In this document: positions 24,075 through 36,045 of the stretch, piece after piece
Position numbering within the stretch: the first letter of the stretch is position 1
Layout: every line of letters begins with the position of its first letter
Position numbers and translations under genes: made by a program
The notes under the pieces: model-generated
Told to the model about the DNA's origin: nothing
The model's database searches: none
Seen by the model: the letters and a program-made list of their open reading frames with translations, nothing else
NCBI GenBank assembly: GCA_002007465.1
Contig: LNAC01000778.1
Span: 617,673-681,672 of the forward strand
Source: Ailurus styani
Taxonomy: Eukaryota; Chordata; Mammalia; Carnivora; Ailuridae
Length of the DNA stretch: 64,000 bases
Direction: 5' to 3'

Positions 24075-26190
24075 CAGTAACTGCCGACAGATTAAAAATA
24101 AAACTTAACCATAACACACCTTTAATAATCCAGCACAGATGGAAATGAGGTAATTTTATTAAATAAATTACTCAATTGTATTATATAGACATCAGAAATG
24201 ATCTGGTCGAAATGTTCATCTTGTGTTTTTCAACAACAACAAAAAATTCTAGTGTATTTAAAAGAAAGAGTAATTTTCTCACATCAAATATGGTAACACT
24301 CCAACTGTCCTCTACGGTCAGAGAAGAAGGCATGCCACAGAAATAAATTTTCCAAATCGTTCATCCACTTCAATGCCCAGACTCATTTTGCTTAGACCGT
24401 TGTGGACAGAAATGTTCTCAGCTGTGGCTGGTATTCCCCACCACTGCGGGTGGTACACAGTATTCGTGAATCTAGCTCAAGCACCTGTTAGTGCCTGAGA
24501 TCTCTCAGTGACTCTATGTTAGGTTACTGAGCTATCTTCAGGAGAGTAGGAGCCTCAGGGCCAGTGACAAACGTAGAGCAATTCCCTCCTCTACTAGAGG
24601 GCCCCCTGAGGACAAGTTCCTGTATCTACATTTACAGACTTTTCCTGTCCCTTATGCGTTCCCTGTTCCGTGTCCCTCTCCCTATCGCTCATCCACCACT
24701 GTTTCTAGGATGTCCTTCACCCATCTTTACTGCTTCTGAACCGTGGCTGATCCATCCGGTAACCATGCCTATAATAACTGATCAAGAGCAGGAACAGGAA
24801 TAGACAAATTGGGGTGAAAGTCTCCATTTAAAAAGGTGCATCAGTCTCAGTGCACAGGGTGGGTTTAAGGTGAGCCACGCAGAGGTTATTTCCAATTATG
24901 TCCTCATCTTGATTATATCAGATGGTTGGTTTTCGGGAAAAACGACCGACAAATAAACCATTACCCCACAGCAATTATTCTCTTCACGCCTTCTTGTCCA
25001 ATACCACTATTACTTAAGAAATGTCACCATTAGAAAGCAAAATCCATAATATGATCTGACTTACCCGAGGCACGCCTTGTGAATCGGTTTATTACCGGAG
25101 CTAAAAGAAAAAAAGCAGAATAATATGATTACACGTTATTATACATATTATATACGTTAAATAGAGGAAAAATACAAATGAATAAGCAATGCAAGAAGAA
25201 ATATCACAAATACATGAAGATTAAGTGTTTAAATTCACTAGTAGCCAAGAAATAGAAATTAAAATCAATATTTCACCTGGTAAATTAGTGCCCCACAAAA
25301 CACCTGAAATTAAAAAAAATCTCAACTTACGTGCAGCTGAAACTACTTAACTGGGGGAATCTATGTGTAAATCCATATAATATCTTCGGAAAGAATTTGG
25401 CAATCACATCGAGGGCCATACAAGGTTCTTGTGTCCTCTAATAAAGTTATTCTACTTTTAGAGATTAATGCTACAGAAACACTACTAGAGAAAGAAAAAT
25501 CAGTATGTCTTATAAAAGGAGATTTCAAAATGCAGCAAGTAACCCTAGCTAACAGAGTCGCTTAAAATGGGACAGGGAGGCCATAAAGGAAGAGGAATTT
25601 ATTCACATCCTCGCTGGAAAAACCACAAACTTTTTTAAAGAAGCCCTTCAGCCAGCTGCACGCTCTCAGCTGGGACTTAACTTCCTTCTCATCAAGACAC
25701 CCGAATCTTCACTCCTCACTTTAAAAGGAGCCAAAGCAGTAGAACAAGCTTCAACCCCTCATCTGCCTACTAACCCAACCAATCCCAGCTAACTTCTTTT
25801 CACTCCCTGTTTTGCATGGAGGACCTGAATGAGAACTACATTCTCAGCCCTTTGACTCTATAACCCTGACCTCTCCTTGGCTTCCTCGGAGCCAGGAACA
25901 ACCTCAGATTCAGGTTCCTACCTGTATCTGTGCCTCCTCAATTGCAATTCTAATTGCTCCCAAAAAATGCTTGTTTGCTTAAATTTTCAGCACATTCTTT
26001 CTTGGTCAACAGTATACTTCTATTTAGCAGCATCATTTTTACAAAAAAAAAAAGTAAACAAAATGAAAAATGTTCATGTATACTGAAATCATTATTAAGT
26101 GAGTATATCTGTGGATATTGTCAGATTTAATAGTTACAGTTTTGATCATTTCTGTGCAACACAGAGGTTAAGGCCTCCAAATCTATATAC
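24075..26190. other. Intronic DNA around exon 2
   Basis: Apart from exon 2 (25065-25100), AT-rich sequence with no named repeat. Region 25640-25980 is somewhat CT-rich. Confidence 0.5.
25065..25100 (-). CDS. PRKAR2B: PRKAR2B coding exon 2 (36-nt micro-exon, inhibitor site)
   Basis: A 36-nt exon too short for ORF callers. On the minus strand a pyrimidine-rich tract ending TTTTAG (acceptor AG at 25102-25101) is followed by codons reading (G)CT-P-V-I-N-R-F-T-R-R-A-S-(G), then the donor G|GTAAGT at 25064-25059. Joined to exon 1 in phase 1 it gives APVINRFTRRAS as residues 102-113, with codon 114 (Val in the family) split into exon 3. RRAS is the inhibitor sequence of type II regulatory subunits: it occupies the catalytic-subunit active site, and its Ser (residue 113 by this count) is autophosphorylated. 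Phase and splice sites agree with RII gene structure. I searched the rest of the left side for exon 3 (acidic DEEE-coding segment) and did not see it, so it probably lies left of position 1. Confidence 0.95.
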
Positions 26191-26206
26191 TGAAGGCTGC
26201 AATTTT

Positions 26207-26399
26207 CTTTTTACTTAAAGATTTTATTTATTCATTTTGACAGAGAGAGATTACAAGTAGGCAGACAGGCAGGCAGAGAGAGGAGGAAGCAGGCTCCCTG
26301 CTGAGCAGAGAGCCCGATGCGGGCCTCGATCCCAGGACCCTGAGATCATGACCTGAGCCAAAGGCAGAGGCTTTAACCCACTGAGCCACCCAGGCACCC
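26207..26399 (-). repeat. Carnivore tRNA-derived SINE
   Basis: Complete reverse copy with a perfect 16-base duplication TGAAGGCTGCAATTTT at 26191-26206 and 26400-26415. Confidence 0.98.
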
Positions 26400-26819
26400 T
26401 GAAGGCTGCAATTTTAAGGTGGTGAGTGGAAGTGCACCACCTCTCACCTGGGAAGCCTCCCATGGGCCACTACCTAGACCCAACTCAGGTCTGTTGTTTC
26501 CTCCTGGTTTTGCTTACAATTATGTCAAGAAGGGAGGTTTTTAAAACTTTATTTCTTGAAGTAAGTGGGTAATGTAAGATTCATACTACACACAGAGAGG
26601 ACATCATGTCCACAGTATAGTCAGTGGTAGAATGTCATTATATACCATAATACTGAATTTTAATACTTTGATACTTTGAAAACGGTAATTATAAAAATTG
26701 TTACACTATGGAAATAGGTCAAGTTAAAAAGGAAGACAAAGATTTTGTCTGCACTGTGGTTATACTATATGAAAAAAGGAGGATGCGTAAGAATGAGTAT
26801 AGAAGAGGACTGTGTCAAA

Positions 26820-26965
26820 TGTTTGACATTAATCCTTGCACTGTATTAAATACCCGTGTCACTGTATTACCGATGAGGACATTTTTACAGTAAAGCTCCG
26901 AGATCCTGATTTGCTCTAGATCACAAAGCCACTCTGCAACAGAGCTGGAAAATTTGAACCGAGAC
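26820..26965 (+). repeat. MIR relic
   Basis: 'gatgaggacatttttacag', 'ctagatcacaaagccac' and 'caacagagctggaa' mark a decayed MIR core. Confidence 0.65.
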
Positions 26966-28444
26966 ACCTCTAGTACCAAAATGCTGCCTCACAGAGAACA
27001 GAAAGCAAAAATACTGACTCCTGAAGTCACACGATGTTAAGTAAATATTTCCTTCCATATTGATTCCCACTGTTATCAAGGATTAATTTGGTGAGGTGAG
27101 TCACAAGCCAATTATTAAAATGCTATGGTTTACAGAAAATAGTATCTTTCAAACTGACCAAGAGATAAAATTGTTATTATTTATATACCAGAATAATTTA
27201 GCCATATATTTGCAAAGTGACAAATTACTTGTAGAAAACCTCGAATCGGGTAAATAGTATGTTATGTATAATCACCACATAAAAGGAAAAAAAACCCCTC
27301 CCATCAGTTTTCTTGAACACTTTCAAACCCCTTTTCCACAGCAACTTCAGAACCTAGTTGGAAGAGAGCCTCCCAGCAAGGTCCAAGGACAGGGAATGGA
27401 GAGGGTGCAAAGCACTTCACCACAAGAAAGCAGAGGAGATAGTGCAGGCTGACAAAGGCAGAGGAAGGCAGAAAACCTATCAGCCTTGGAGAAAAATTAG
27501 AACAGACATTCTCCTCCTGCCCTCTCCAGCCTCTCGAGACAATGAAATTACAGCGCAAGGAGCTTCTGGTCCAAAACGTTGGGAAGTCTTTGTTCTCTTG
27601 GGATCCCTTAGGTTTCCAAGTCTTTCGTACTTGGGTAAGGCAGAGGTTTTCAACACAAATGCCATCACCATCTCAAAGGTGTATTCTAATTTCTTGGGGG
27701 GGGGCAATCTTTTCAATTGTCACAGTTATTCAGAGGACGTCGCTGATATCTGGGACATCCTGAATCCCACTCCTGTATCCTGCACTGCTTTCAAATATCC
27801 CACTGGACATCTGGACATTCAAGTTGGCAAAAAAAAGTCAGTTTATTACCATCGGATCCTAGATCCTAATAGTGTTTATATATAAACACAGTTATTTTAC
27901 ACAGTTTTACATTAAATTTTCCACAGCACAGCTGCAACATAAATCCAAGGAATTTTGTGGGAGTTTTTTGTATTTAGTTTTGTTTGGCATTTTACTAACA
28001 GATATTCATCATTTCAAAAAATCAGGTCACTGCTCAAAGCCACTTAAGGTGTTTGAATCACCAGTATGATACACTTGATCAGATGACATTCGCAGCTTTT
28101 ATATTCTTCGTGATTCCACACAGAAGTGGGAGAATCAAAACTACATTATGCCTTCCATGAACATACTCAAGTACACACCTACTGATAATACTGATCTGAA
28201 GCAAATCAGGATCTCTGAGCTTTACTGTAAAAATGTCCTCACCTTACTGACTATAAATTACTTTCCTTTATGCCACCTTTATACTTTTGCTAGAAGTTGT
28301 CTCAATGTTTAAATTGTGAGCAGACGGCTTATAGGACTATGGTTTCCACCTCCCAATAGTGAATGGGGTGTGGGGTTGGGCAGTTAAGGACAGGGGTGCA
28401 CTAGGTAAGTGATTTGTAGTAGTCAAAGTAAACATTGGGTTTTG

Positions 28445-28638
28445 TGTTTTTTGGTTTTTTTTAAAGATGTTATTTATTTATTAGAGAGAAAGCACAAGCA
28501 GGAGGAGCGGCAGGTAGAGGGAGAGGGAGAGGGAGAGGCCGAGCAGGGAGCCTGATGCAGAACTCTATCCCAGGACACTGGGGTCGTGACCTGGGCCGAA
28601 GGCAGACGCTTAGCTGACTGAGCCACCCAGGCGCCTGG
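28445..28638 (-). repeat. Carnivore tRNA-derived SINE (older)
   Basis: Reverse copy with (GAGAGG)n-like body. Flanking duplication GTAAACATTGGGTTTTG (28428-28444) and GTAAACACTGGTTTTG (28639-28654), imperfect. Confidence 0.94.
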
Positions 28639-29112
28639 GTAAACACTGGTTTTGACAACAATTACCAAGAACTCAATCCCTTATACCCACAACCCTCCAT
28701 ACTCACTTGCAGGGATGAAGCATAGGTGTTCCCTGCACGAACTTTTGGCAAGCTAACAGTAACCTCCACAATTTCTCTAGATTTCTTTAGTCTACTGCCA
28801 AAATAGGGAAGAAGGTTGTGGAAGCCTTGCTGCGAAGAAAGTGATGAACATCTGGCTCCAGGGCACCTGTAACTCTGTCTCTCAGGAACTAAGTACAGAG
28901 AAGGGGAGCAGGCGGAAGGCAAGGAAGGACACCGCAGACATTCTGTACCCGAAAGGCTGCCACACAGGCAGGGCCACCACCTGGAGTCAGGGGGCCTGGG
29001 ATGGATGGGGCCATGTTGCTGACTTAAATTACCAACTTTGAAAATAGGAAAAGTGAGACCTGCCTGCCTCCTTTCAGGGGGGTGTTAGGAAAGAATTTAA
29101 AAAGAACTTCAG

Positions 29113-29321
29113 GGTGCCTGGGTGGCTCAGTGGGTTAAAGCCTCTGCTTTCGGTTCAGGTCATGATCTCAGGGTCCTGGGATCGAGGCCCGCATCGGGCT
29201 CCCTGCTCAGCGAGGAGCCTGCTTCCTCCTCTCTCTCTGCCTGTCTCTCTGCCTCCTTGTGATCTCTCTCCCTCTGTTAAATAAATAAAATCTTTAAAAA
29301 AATAACAAAAATAACAAAATA
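29113..29321 (+). repeat. Carnivore tRNA-derived SINE
   Basis: Complete copy. Perfect duplication AAAGAACTTCAG at 29101-29112 and 29322-29333. The tail includes AACAAAAAT units. Confidence 0.97.
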
Positions 29322-29655
29322 AAAGAACTTCAGAAAAGAACTAAAAAAACGCCCCAAAACCCCAAAAAACTGAAGAACTTAAAAAAAGAAAAAAAAAAAC
29401 CTTGAAAGTGCCTGTGAGCTATAAATTCTATTCAAATGTGAGAGATTGATGTTTATTTATTGTGAGCTAAGATGATCAGTTTTAATATTACCACTTTCAA
29501 AATATACTATGTAAGCAGCAGTATAAACACACACACACACAAAAAGGTTAACAGATGATGTTTTCAAATGTGACAAGTCAAATTTAGTTTTCCCAGACTC
29601 TCGGTTTCCACCTTCAGATTTTCCTGTCCTGTGGGTATTCTGTGTGTATTCACTT

Positions 29656-29666
29656 ATACACATGCG

Positions 29667-29713
<47 letters not shown>
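29656..29713. repeat. (CG)n(CA)n microsatellite
   Basis: ATGCGCGCGCGCGC followed by about 19 CA units, an uninterrupted alternating purine-pyrimidine tract. It produces an artefactual Cys-Val open frame on the minus strand. Confidence 0.97.
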
Positions 29714-29714
<1 letters not shown>

Positions 29715-29716
<2 letters not shown>

Positions 29717-30430
29717 ACTGGAGACTAGGAGAATACACAAGGAAAAAATAGGAAATGGTATTATCTGCCTGAAAAAACAAGCAAATATGATTTAAGAATA
29801 TATTAAACATCTAACATTTTTAGGAGATCTTAGTGAATCCTCAAGGAAAAATACAGAAATATTTATACAGGTTTGACTTTCTCCCAAATGCCATCCCAGG
29901 GGATTACTGAGAAGCCTGTGTTCCTCTGAATATCTATCTACATGCTTGTCTAACCAGCGATTCCCTCCATTCCCAAACTACATTCCACCAGATTAGTCTT
30001 AATTCCTCTGCTCCCAGGAGACCCAGAAGTAGAGCCGATTCAAGCCTTCTTTCATCTCAGAGCGTCCTTACAAGAAAAATGCTCCATGATGTGATGTAAC
30101 CTGAATGTGCCTCTCTATTCCTGGCAGCGAAAGAGCTTCCCACACCTGTGACTCAGGCCCCCACTGGTACCAGCAGGACCTGCTTATCTTCTCACCTCTT
30201 TATGCCTGGCAGACAAGCAGCGCTAAGTGAACACCTCAGCATGAATCAATAAACTGTGAAGTCAACAGAGTAAGTTTCCTTGTCCCAGTCATTTTTCTTG
30301 CTTTACTGAGCGTGGATGTGGGGTTCTGGACAGAACCCCAAAAATCTGGGTAAATTAGAAATGCCATATAAGACTAAAACAACTGAAATTCTATAAAAAT
30401 AAAAGCAGTCAGGGCAACCCAGTAGGGTCC
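29715..30430. other. Intronic DNA with no recognised feature
   Basis: No named repeat or gene found. Confidence 0.5.
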
Positions 30431-30452
30431 CCTCCCTCTTCAGGAGCTTTGT

Positions 30453-30638
30453 TTTGATTTGTTTGAAGATTTTATTTATTTGAGAGACAGAGATAGCAAG
30501 AGAGAGCACAAGCTGGGAGGAGAGGGAGAAGCAAGCTCCCCGCTGAGCAGGAAGCCTGATGTGGGGCTTGATCCCAGAACCCTGGGATCATGACCTGAGC
30601 AGAAGGCAGATGCTTAACTGACTGAGCCACCCAGGTGT
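30453..30638 (-). repeat. Carnivore tRNA-derived SINE
   Basis: Reverse copy. Duplication CCCTCTTCAGGAGCTTTGT (30434-30452) and CCCTCTTTGGGAGCTTTGT (30639-30657), two mismatches. Confidence 0.95.
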
Positions 30639-31146
30639 CCCTCTTTGGGAGCTTTGTACTATCACTCAATAAACTTTGTACTATTGGTCAATAAACTCTG
30701 CTGCCCACCAAAACAACAACAACAAAACAAAAACAAAAACCCACAAAAAAACAAAAGCAGTCAATTAAAAGCATGATTCAATGAGTCTGGTCTTCAAAAA
30801 AAGCAAGCCAGGTTGAGAGCAGTGCGTACAGTTTGCCTCTCTGAGCATTAATATTGGGAAAGAAGCTCCAGGTTAAAGAAGTTAAGAGCTCTGAGGTATC
30901 TGTTTGATCATTAAACACACACACAATCACCACGTCTATACTGGAGCCACATTAGTGAAACAGACCTTTCACAGAAGTGTTCTATACCCCGAAGTGAGAT
31001 GTACAGAGTAATCTTGGAGTCGACCAAATAATTAGCATCCCTATTCTATTAGTTGCCTTTTCTAGCAATAAACACTTTCTGAATCTGTTAACTGTCTAAA
31101 TAAAAGATTCTAGAAAGTATGCAAATTGAGACCATGTTAGCTAATT

Positions 31147-31339
31147 TTTTTTTTTTAAGATTTTATTTATTTATTCAACAGAGAGAGATCACAAGTAGGC
31201 AGAGAGGCAGGCAGAGAGAGAGGAGGAGGCAGGCTCCCTGCGGAGCAGAGAGCCCGATGCGGGCCTCGATCCCAGGACCCTGGGATCATGACCTGAGCCG
31301 AAAGCAGAGGCTTTAACCCACTGAGCCACCCAGGCGCCC
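31147..31339 (-). repeat. Carnivore tRNA-derived SINE (young)
   Basis: Complete reverse copy with AGCTAATT flanks at 31139-31146 and 31340-31347. Confidence 0.96.
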
Positions 31340-31349
31340 AGCTAATTAT

Positions 31350-32430
31350 TTTTGACGCAGTAAACACTTAGCTCAGAATGAATTAAATTCTCTTATCCAT
31401 GTGTTTCGAAAATTAAAAGTGAAGTAAGCTTCATCCTTGAACCAAGGAAGAATTAACTTTTTAAAAAGATAGCAAAAAAAAAGCAAACAAACACCACCAC
31501 CTAACTGCTAATTAACCTAACAAGCATCATTTCAAATTCTGTTAGCCATATTTAATCCCTGACCCTGAAAAGGACCATTTACTTTCTATTTTTTTGTTGT
31601 TAAACGATGAGGAGTATTGACCTTTGTAAGTAATCAGAGATACTCTAGTTGCTGCTGTCCTTGCGAGCCTCTGCTTTGTTTCCAGATGGATGCGTGGTGC
31701 CCAAGAATCCACTGGGATCCGGCCGCTGGAGGGGCGGTGGGGGGCTAGGAAAGAGCCACAGTTGGAGGGTACTCTGCAGAGCTTCCCAGTCTTGGCCCTG
31801 AAGAGACACTATAAGCTGTGTTCTCTCAAAGTACTTGTGATCAGACATAATGAGAACTGCTGGAAAGGCAGGCATTTGGGGAACCAATTTTCTTCTTCCT
31901 TTCTGATTACATAGCATGAGGTCAGGTGTCCAAACCCGCATGGATGGACAGAGGCTGATGGAGTCGGATGACACAAAGACACTCAAGCTTTTAGAAAGTA
32001 CCAGCTTGCAGGACCACTAAAAAGATGCACATTTTCATTCTTTCTATTCATAAACCAAACTCCTCAAAATAACACTGCTATTTTAAAATACCAATAAAAT
32101 ATTATTATTACACTAGGGGAAAAAAAAACCCCACACCTACTTGCTTTTGCTTATTCTCAACTTTTTAATTCATGAGAACTTTACTCAAAATGTCCTCTAA
32201 GGAAAAAAAGAAAATGGTTTTGGCCAGGAGAGTCCTGAGGTTGCTGAACTTACAGAACAACACAGAGAGTGGATGTAGTTACAATGCTGAGAGAAAGGAT
32301 CCCAAATACTTTCAGGATTCTACAATGTGGGCTCAGGAGAGAAGTAAGATGTAAGAAGGGCCACTGTCAAAACTACATAAAGTCGATCTCTGCTTCTGTG
32401 CACACTGAAACAGCCTCTTCTTCCAGTTTT
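31350..32430. other. Intronic DNA with no recognised feature
   Basis: AT-rich with a GC-richer stretch at about 31680-31800. No gene or named repeat. Confidence 0.45.
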
Positions 32431-32432
32431 GT

Positions 32433-32610
32433 TTTGTTTGAGCGTGTGCGCACACATGCGAGAGCCAGGCGAGGAGGGAGGCCGATAATCCCAGCAGGCT
32501 CCCCACGTAGCCGGAACCCTCACACAGCGCTGGCCTCAGCACCCTGAGAGCATGACCTGGGCTGAAATCCAGGGTGGGATGCGCAACCGACTGAGCCACC
32601 CAGGGGCCCC
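32433..32610 (-). repeat. Diverged tRNA-derived SINE
   Basis: Recognisable head complement (CGACTGAGCCACCCAGG) and AGAGCATGACCTGGGCTG, but the body is strongly altered and unusually CpG-rich for a SINE. Confidence 0.8.
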
Positions 32611-32889
32611 CGGTCAACTGTGTGCAAAGGGCACATTCGTGGAGATGCCTGGTCTGTCGGTAAGAGTGAACAATCCAGACTGGACTACTACTACTAACAT
32701 CAGGAAAGCCCAGAGTTACAAGACTTCAGAGTGTCACACATCCATAAAGTCACGACAAAAGAGATTCAGAAAAAGGTAATTAAGAAAAATAGAAGGGCTC
32801 TGAAATGGCGACCAACTGAGAAAACAATTCAGGGGATATGATTAAGGTTGGTCTAATCATAAAGGTATTTTACGAGCAAATACCTACAT

Positions 32890-33425
32890 TCAATCCCTCC
32901 CCATAACTTCGCAGAAGGAAGATGCTGTTCTAGTCTCAGCTCAGATGCCCCTTCCGAAGCCTCTCTGTGAACACCCAGTTGAAAGTAGCTCCCTCCAGTT
33001 CCCCTCCAGACTCCTCCCAGGGGCACCTGGGTGGCTCCATCGGTTAAGCATCTGCTGCTGATCAAGTCATGATCTCAGGTCCTGGGCTGGAACCCTGAGC
33101 AGCATCGGCGTCGGGCTCTCTGCTCAGTGGAAAGTCCGCTTCTCCCTCTCCCTCTGCCCCTCCTCACCTTCAACTTGTGCTCTCTTCCTCTCTCAAATAA
33201 TAAATAAAATCTTTAAAAAAAAAAAAAGAGTTCCTTCCAGAGCTATAAGTGGTATCTCAAGGGATTTAGGGAATTAGGTTTATTGTCAGCTTTCTTCTCC
33301 TTGGCCCCCAGTCTGCAAGTTCTGTGAAGGGAGGGTCCTTCCTTGTCTTCACTACTGTGTCCCCAGTGTCTAAAATACTGCTTGAAATATATCAGGTTCA
33401 AAACATATTAAACGAATCTTGCCAA
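32890..33425 (+). repeat. L2 element split by a SINE
   Basis: Left part: 'gtctcagctcagatgcccc', 'gaagcctctctgtgaacac'. Right part after the SINE (33227-33425): 'ctgcaagttctgtgaaggg', 'cttcactactgtgtcccc', 'gtctaaaatactgcttg'. Together these follow the L2 3' end order, showing one element interrupted at about 33020. Confidence 0.8.
33021..33226 (+). repeat. Tandem-diverged carnivore SINE inside L2
   Basis: GGGCACCTGGGTGGCTCC head, CT body, long A-tail. Flanks AGACTCCTCCCAG and AGAGTTCCTTCCAG are an approximate duplication. Confidence 0.9.
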
Positions 33426-33883
33426 TGGCAATTAATACAATAGGGGTGCTTCCTGACAGCAATTATATGGACAAATATAACTGATACTCATACAAGTCTT
33501 AAATTCATGAAACCTGTAAATTAAAATACAGGACTGGGTGAAAATATAAAATAGACTTAGAAACCATAGAGCTTAACTGACTTTTGGCTTTTTGTACAAG
33601 TAGCAAAAAGCAACTCCATTTATGCCTCATAATTATGAAAATGTAACCCACATGTTAGTGTCCAACAGAAATAATTAAAAATTTCACAAGATAATCAGTG
33701 CATAAAACATGATACTTTTTACTTAAAATGTGGAAAAGAGGACTTCAAGAGATCCATGTTTCTAACTTTTTTAAAAATCAAGACGAACTTGACATACAAT
33801 GAAATCCATAGGATGAAGGATTTTGACCAATGTGTACATCTACATAACCAACACTCCAATCAAGATATAAACATTTTGCCTAG

Positions 33884-34089
33884 GGCGCCTGGGTGGCTCA
33901 GTGGGTTAATGCCTCTGCTTTCGGCTCAGGTCATGATCTCAGGGTCCTGGGATCGAGGCCCGCATCGGGCTCCCTGCTCGGCGGGGAGCCTGCTTCCCCC
34001 CCTCTCTCTCTGCCTGCCTCTCTGCCTCCTTGTGATCTCTCTCCCTCTGTGAAATAAATAAAATAAAATCTATAAAAAAAATTTTTTTT
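33884..34089 (+). repeat. Young carnivore SINE nested at the head of an older SINE
   Basis: Complete copy with a perfect 15-base duplication AAACATTTTGCCTAG at 33869-33883 and 34090-34104. The duplication overlaps the head of the next SINE. Confidence 0.97.
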
Positions 34090-34098
34090 AAACATTTT

Positions 34099-34202
34099 GC
34101 CTAGCTGGCTCAGTCGGTAGAATGTACAACTCTTAATCTTGGGGTTGTAAATTCAAGTCCCACGTTGGGTGTAGAGATTATTAAAAATTAAATCTTAAAA
34201 AA
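34099..34202 (+). repeat. Short older tRNA-Lys SINE
   Basis: CTGGCTCAGTCGG head, 'actcttaatcttggggttg', 'gggtgtagagattatt' and an A-rich tail; the CT-body-free subtype. Its own flanking duplication (AGATATAAACATTT at 33863-33876, AGATACATAAACATTT at 34203-34218) encloses the younger SINE too. Confidence 0.9.
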
Positions 34203-34904
34203 AGATACATAAACATTTCCAGCATCCTGAGAAAGTGTCCTGAGCCCCCTTACACAGTCAATCCCCACTAACCCACAGGAAGCTACTGTTAGGATCTCTA
34301 TCACCACAGTTTAGCTTTGCCTTTCTTTGAATTTCATACAAACGTGAGATTCATTCTAGCTGTTGAGAGGATCAATAGTTTGTTCTTTCTTATTGCTGAG
34401 GGTATTCCATTGCATAAATATATCACAATTTGTTTACCCATTCTCTTGTTGATGGGCACTTGGGCTGTTTCCAGTTTGGGTCATTTTGAATAAAGTGTCT
34501 ATAAATATTTATATACAAGCCTTTTTGCGAACATATGTGTTTATTTCTCTTGAGTAAATGCCTGGAGTGGGATTGCTGGGTCATAGGTGGGAAATGTTTA
34601 ACTTTATAAAAACCCACAGTTTTCCTAAGCGTTTGTACCACTCTCACAGGCAATATATGAGAGTTCTACGCACTCCACATCTTATTTTAGCCATTCTTGT
34701 GTGTGCCGAACGGTGTCTCATTGTGGTTTTCACTTTCATATCCTTGATAACTAAAAATACTGAGCACCATCCTATGTGCTTACTGGCCATTCTGATGTCT
34801 TCTTCATTGAACTAGATAAGTCTTTTACTCAGTTTGATTGGAGTTTTTCATTACTGACTTTTAACAGTTCCTTTTTCAGTAATGACATGTTTTCAGCAAT
34901 GACA

Positions 34905-36045
34905 TGATAGAATATCTAACAGAAAAAAATCCTAGTTGTAAGAACAAAAATGGTAAGTTACTTAGAAATAAAACTAAGACAGGAAAATCCTTTATGGAGA
35001 AAATTAAAGAAAGACTGAATAAATGGAGCTCTATCGTGTTCATGGAAAGTTTAAGACTCAATGTCATTAAAATGTCTTTTCTCTCCAAATCTGTTTATAA
35101 ATCAAGTGTAATTCCAATAAAACTGCCAATAAAATTTTCACAAAACTAAAAAAGCTTATCCTAAAAGGCCTATGTAATATTAAAAACCTAAGAATAAACA
35201 ATTCTGAAAAAAAAGAAGGTGAGAGTTACCCTCCTTGCCATATATGAAGACCATATAAGGTCATATTAATCTTAATTAGGTAAAGAGGTATTGATGAAGG
35301 ATAGAAAAAACAACAGAATAGAGATATTAAGTACATTCACAAAGAACATATGGAAAATTGATACTTAAAAATCAGTGGAGGAAAAAGACAATAAATGATG
35401 CATATACTTTAAAAAATAAAATGAAATTCCCCTCTCGAACCATACACAGAAATATATTATCAATGGGTTAAAACCTTAAGTATGAAACTCAACTTAAAAT
35501 TTAGAAATTAAGAAACTTAAAATTAGGAAATTCTGTCCAACCAAAATTACCATAAACAAACTGAAAAGATAACCCAAGGCTGGAAGAAGAATTTTCCAAT
35601 CCATGTTATTACCAAGAGAAGATTAATAACCAGAATATTAATAAGAAGAAAGAAAAAGAAAGGAGGGAAGGAAAGAAATCCTACAAATCAGTAAGAAAAA
35701 CACCGTAAGTTGGATAAGAAAAATGGCACAGAAAAAAATTTCCACAGAAGACAAACTACAAATATGGTCAATGAACATAAAAAGATGCTCAGTGTTACTG
35801 GTAATCAGGAAAAAGCAAATTCAATTGACGATGACACTCTATCTAACATCCAACTTATTGGCAAAGCTTGTTAAAATCTGACAACAGCAAATGTTGGCTT
35901 TAATGTGAGAGTCCCAGGAACTCTTACACTCTGCTGAGAAGGTGAAGTAGTTTAACAACTTTATGGAGCGAAATGGCAGTATGAGGGGCTGTTACAGCTA
36001 TGTACCCCTTACAACCAGACTTTCCACACTTGGGTATATATCCTA
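34905..36045 (+). mobile_element. L1 ORF2-3' region, sense, left part
   Basis: Non-coding L1M relic: 'ttacttagaaataaaac', 'atggagctctatcgtgttc', 'gtgtaattccaataaaac', later 'aacataaaaagatgctcag', 'actcttacactctgctgag' and 'cacacttgggtatatatcc'. Separate insertion from the antisense L1 on its left, since both contain the 3' region. Confidence 0.85.

Larger units (their letters stand above)
1..25064 (-). other. PRKAR2B: PRKAR2B intron 2 (5' part, runs off the window)
   Basis: Begins at the GTAAGT donor of exon 2 and continues to the left edge without a recognisable exon 3, so this intron is at least 25 kb. It holds many repeats plus a GC-richer patch at about 16.4-18.7 kb. Confidence 0.8.
33765..34860 (-). 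mobile_element. L1 3' part, antisense, carrying nested SINEs
   Basis: Antisense L1M sequence: 'gacttgacatacaatg'-like L1 3' UTR, 'gtattccattgcataaata', 'ttgatgggcacttgggctg', 'gagtgggattgctgggtcat' and 'tatgagagttctacgcactc' in the order expected for the reversed L1 3' UTR and end of ORF2. Two SINEs at 33884-34202 interrupt it. Confidence 0.85.

Noticed and set aside
1..25064. PRKAR2B exon 3 in the left part of the window
   Set aside because: I looked on the minus strand for the acidic DEEE-coding segment and the following conserved exon and found no match; it is probably outside the window.
27358..27885. 175-codon open frame on the + strand in intron 1
   Set aside because: No recognisable domain, antisense to PRKAR2B, and part of it looks like old interspersed repeat ('ggttttcaacacaaatgcc', 'caattgtcacagttattc'). 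Probably fortuitous.
29457..29711. Cys/Val-repeat 'protein' on the minus strand
   Set aside because: Translation of a CA microsatellite.
33765..36045. Antisense then sense L1 pieces as one twin-primed (5'-inverted) L1
   Set aside because: Both pieces contain the L1 3' region, whereas twin priming would give an upstream inverted segment and a non-overlapping downstream one. Two separate insertions fit better.
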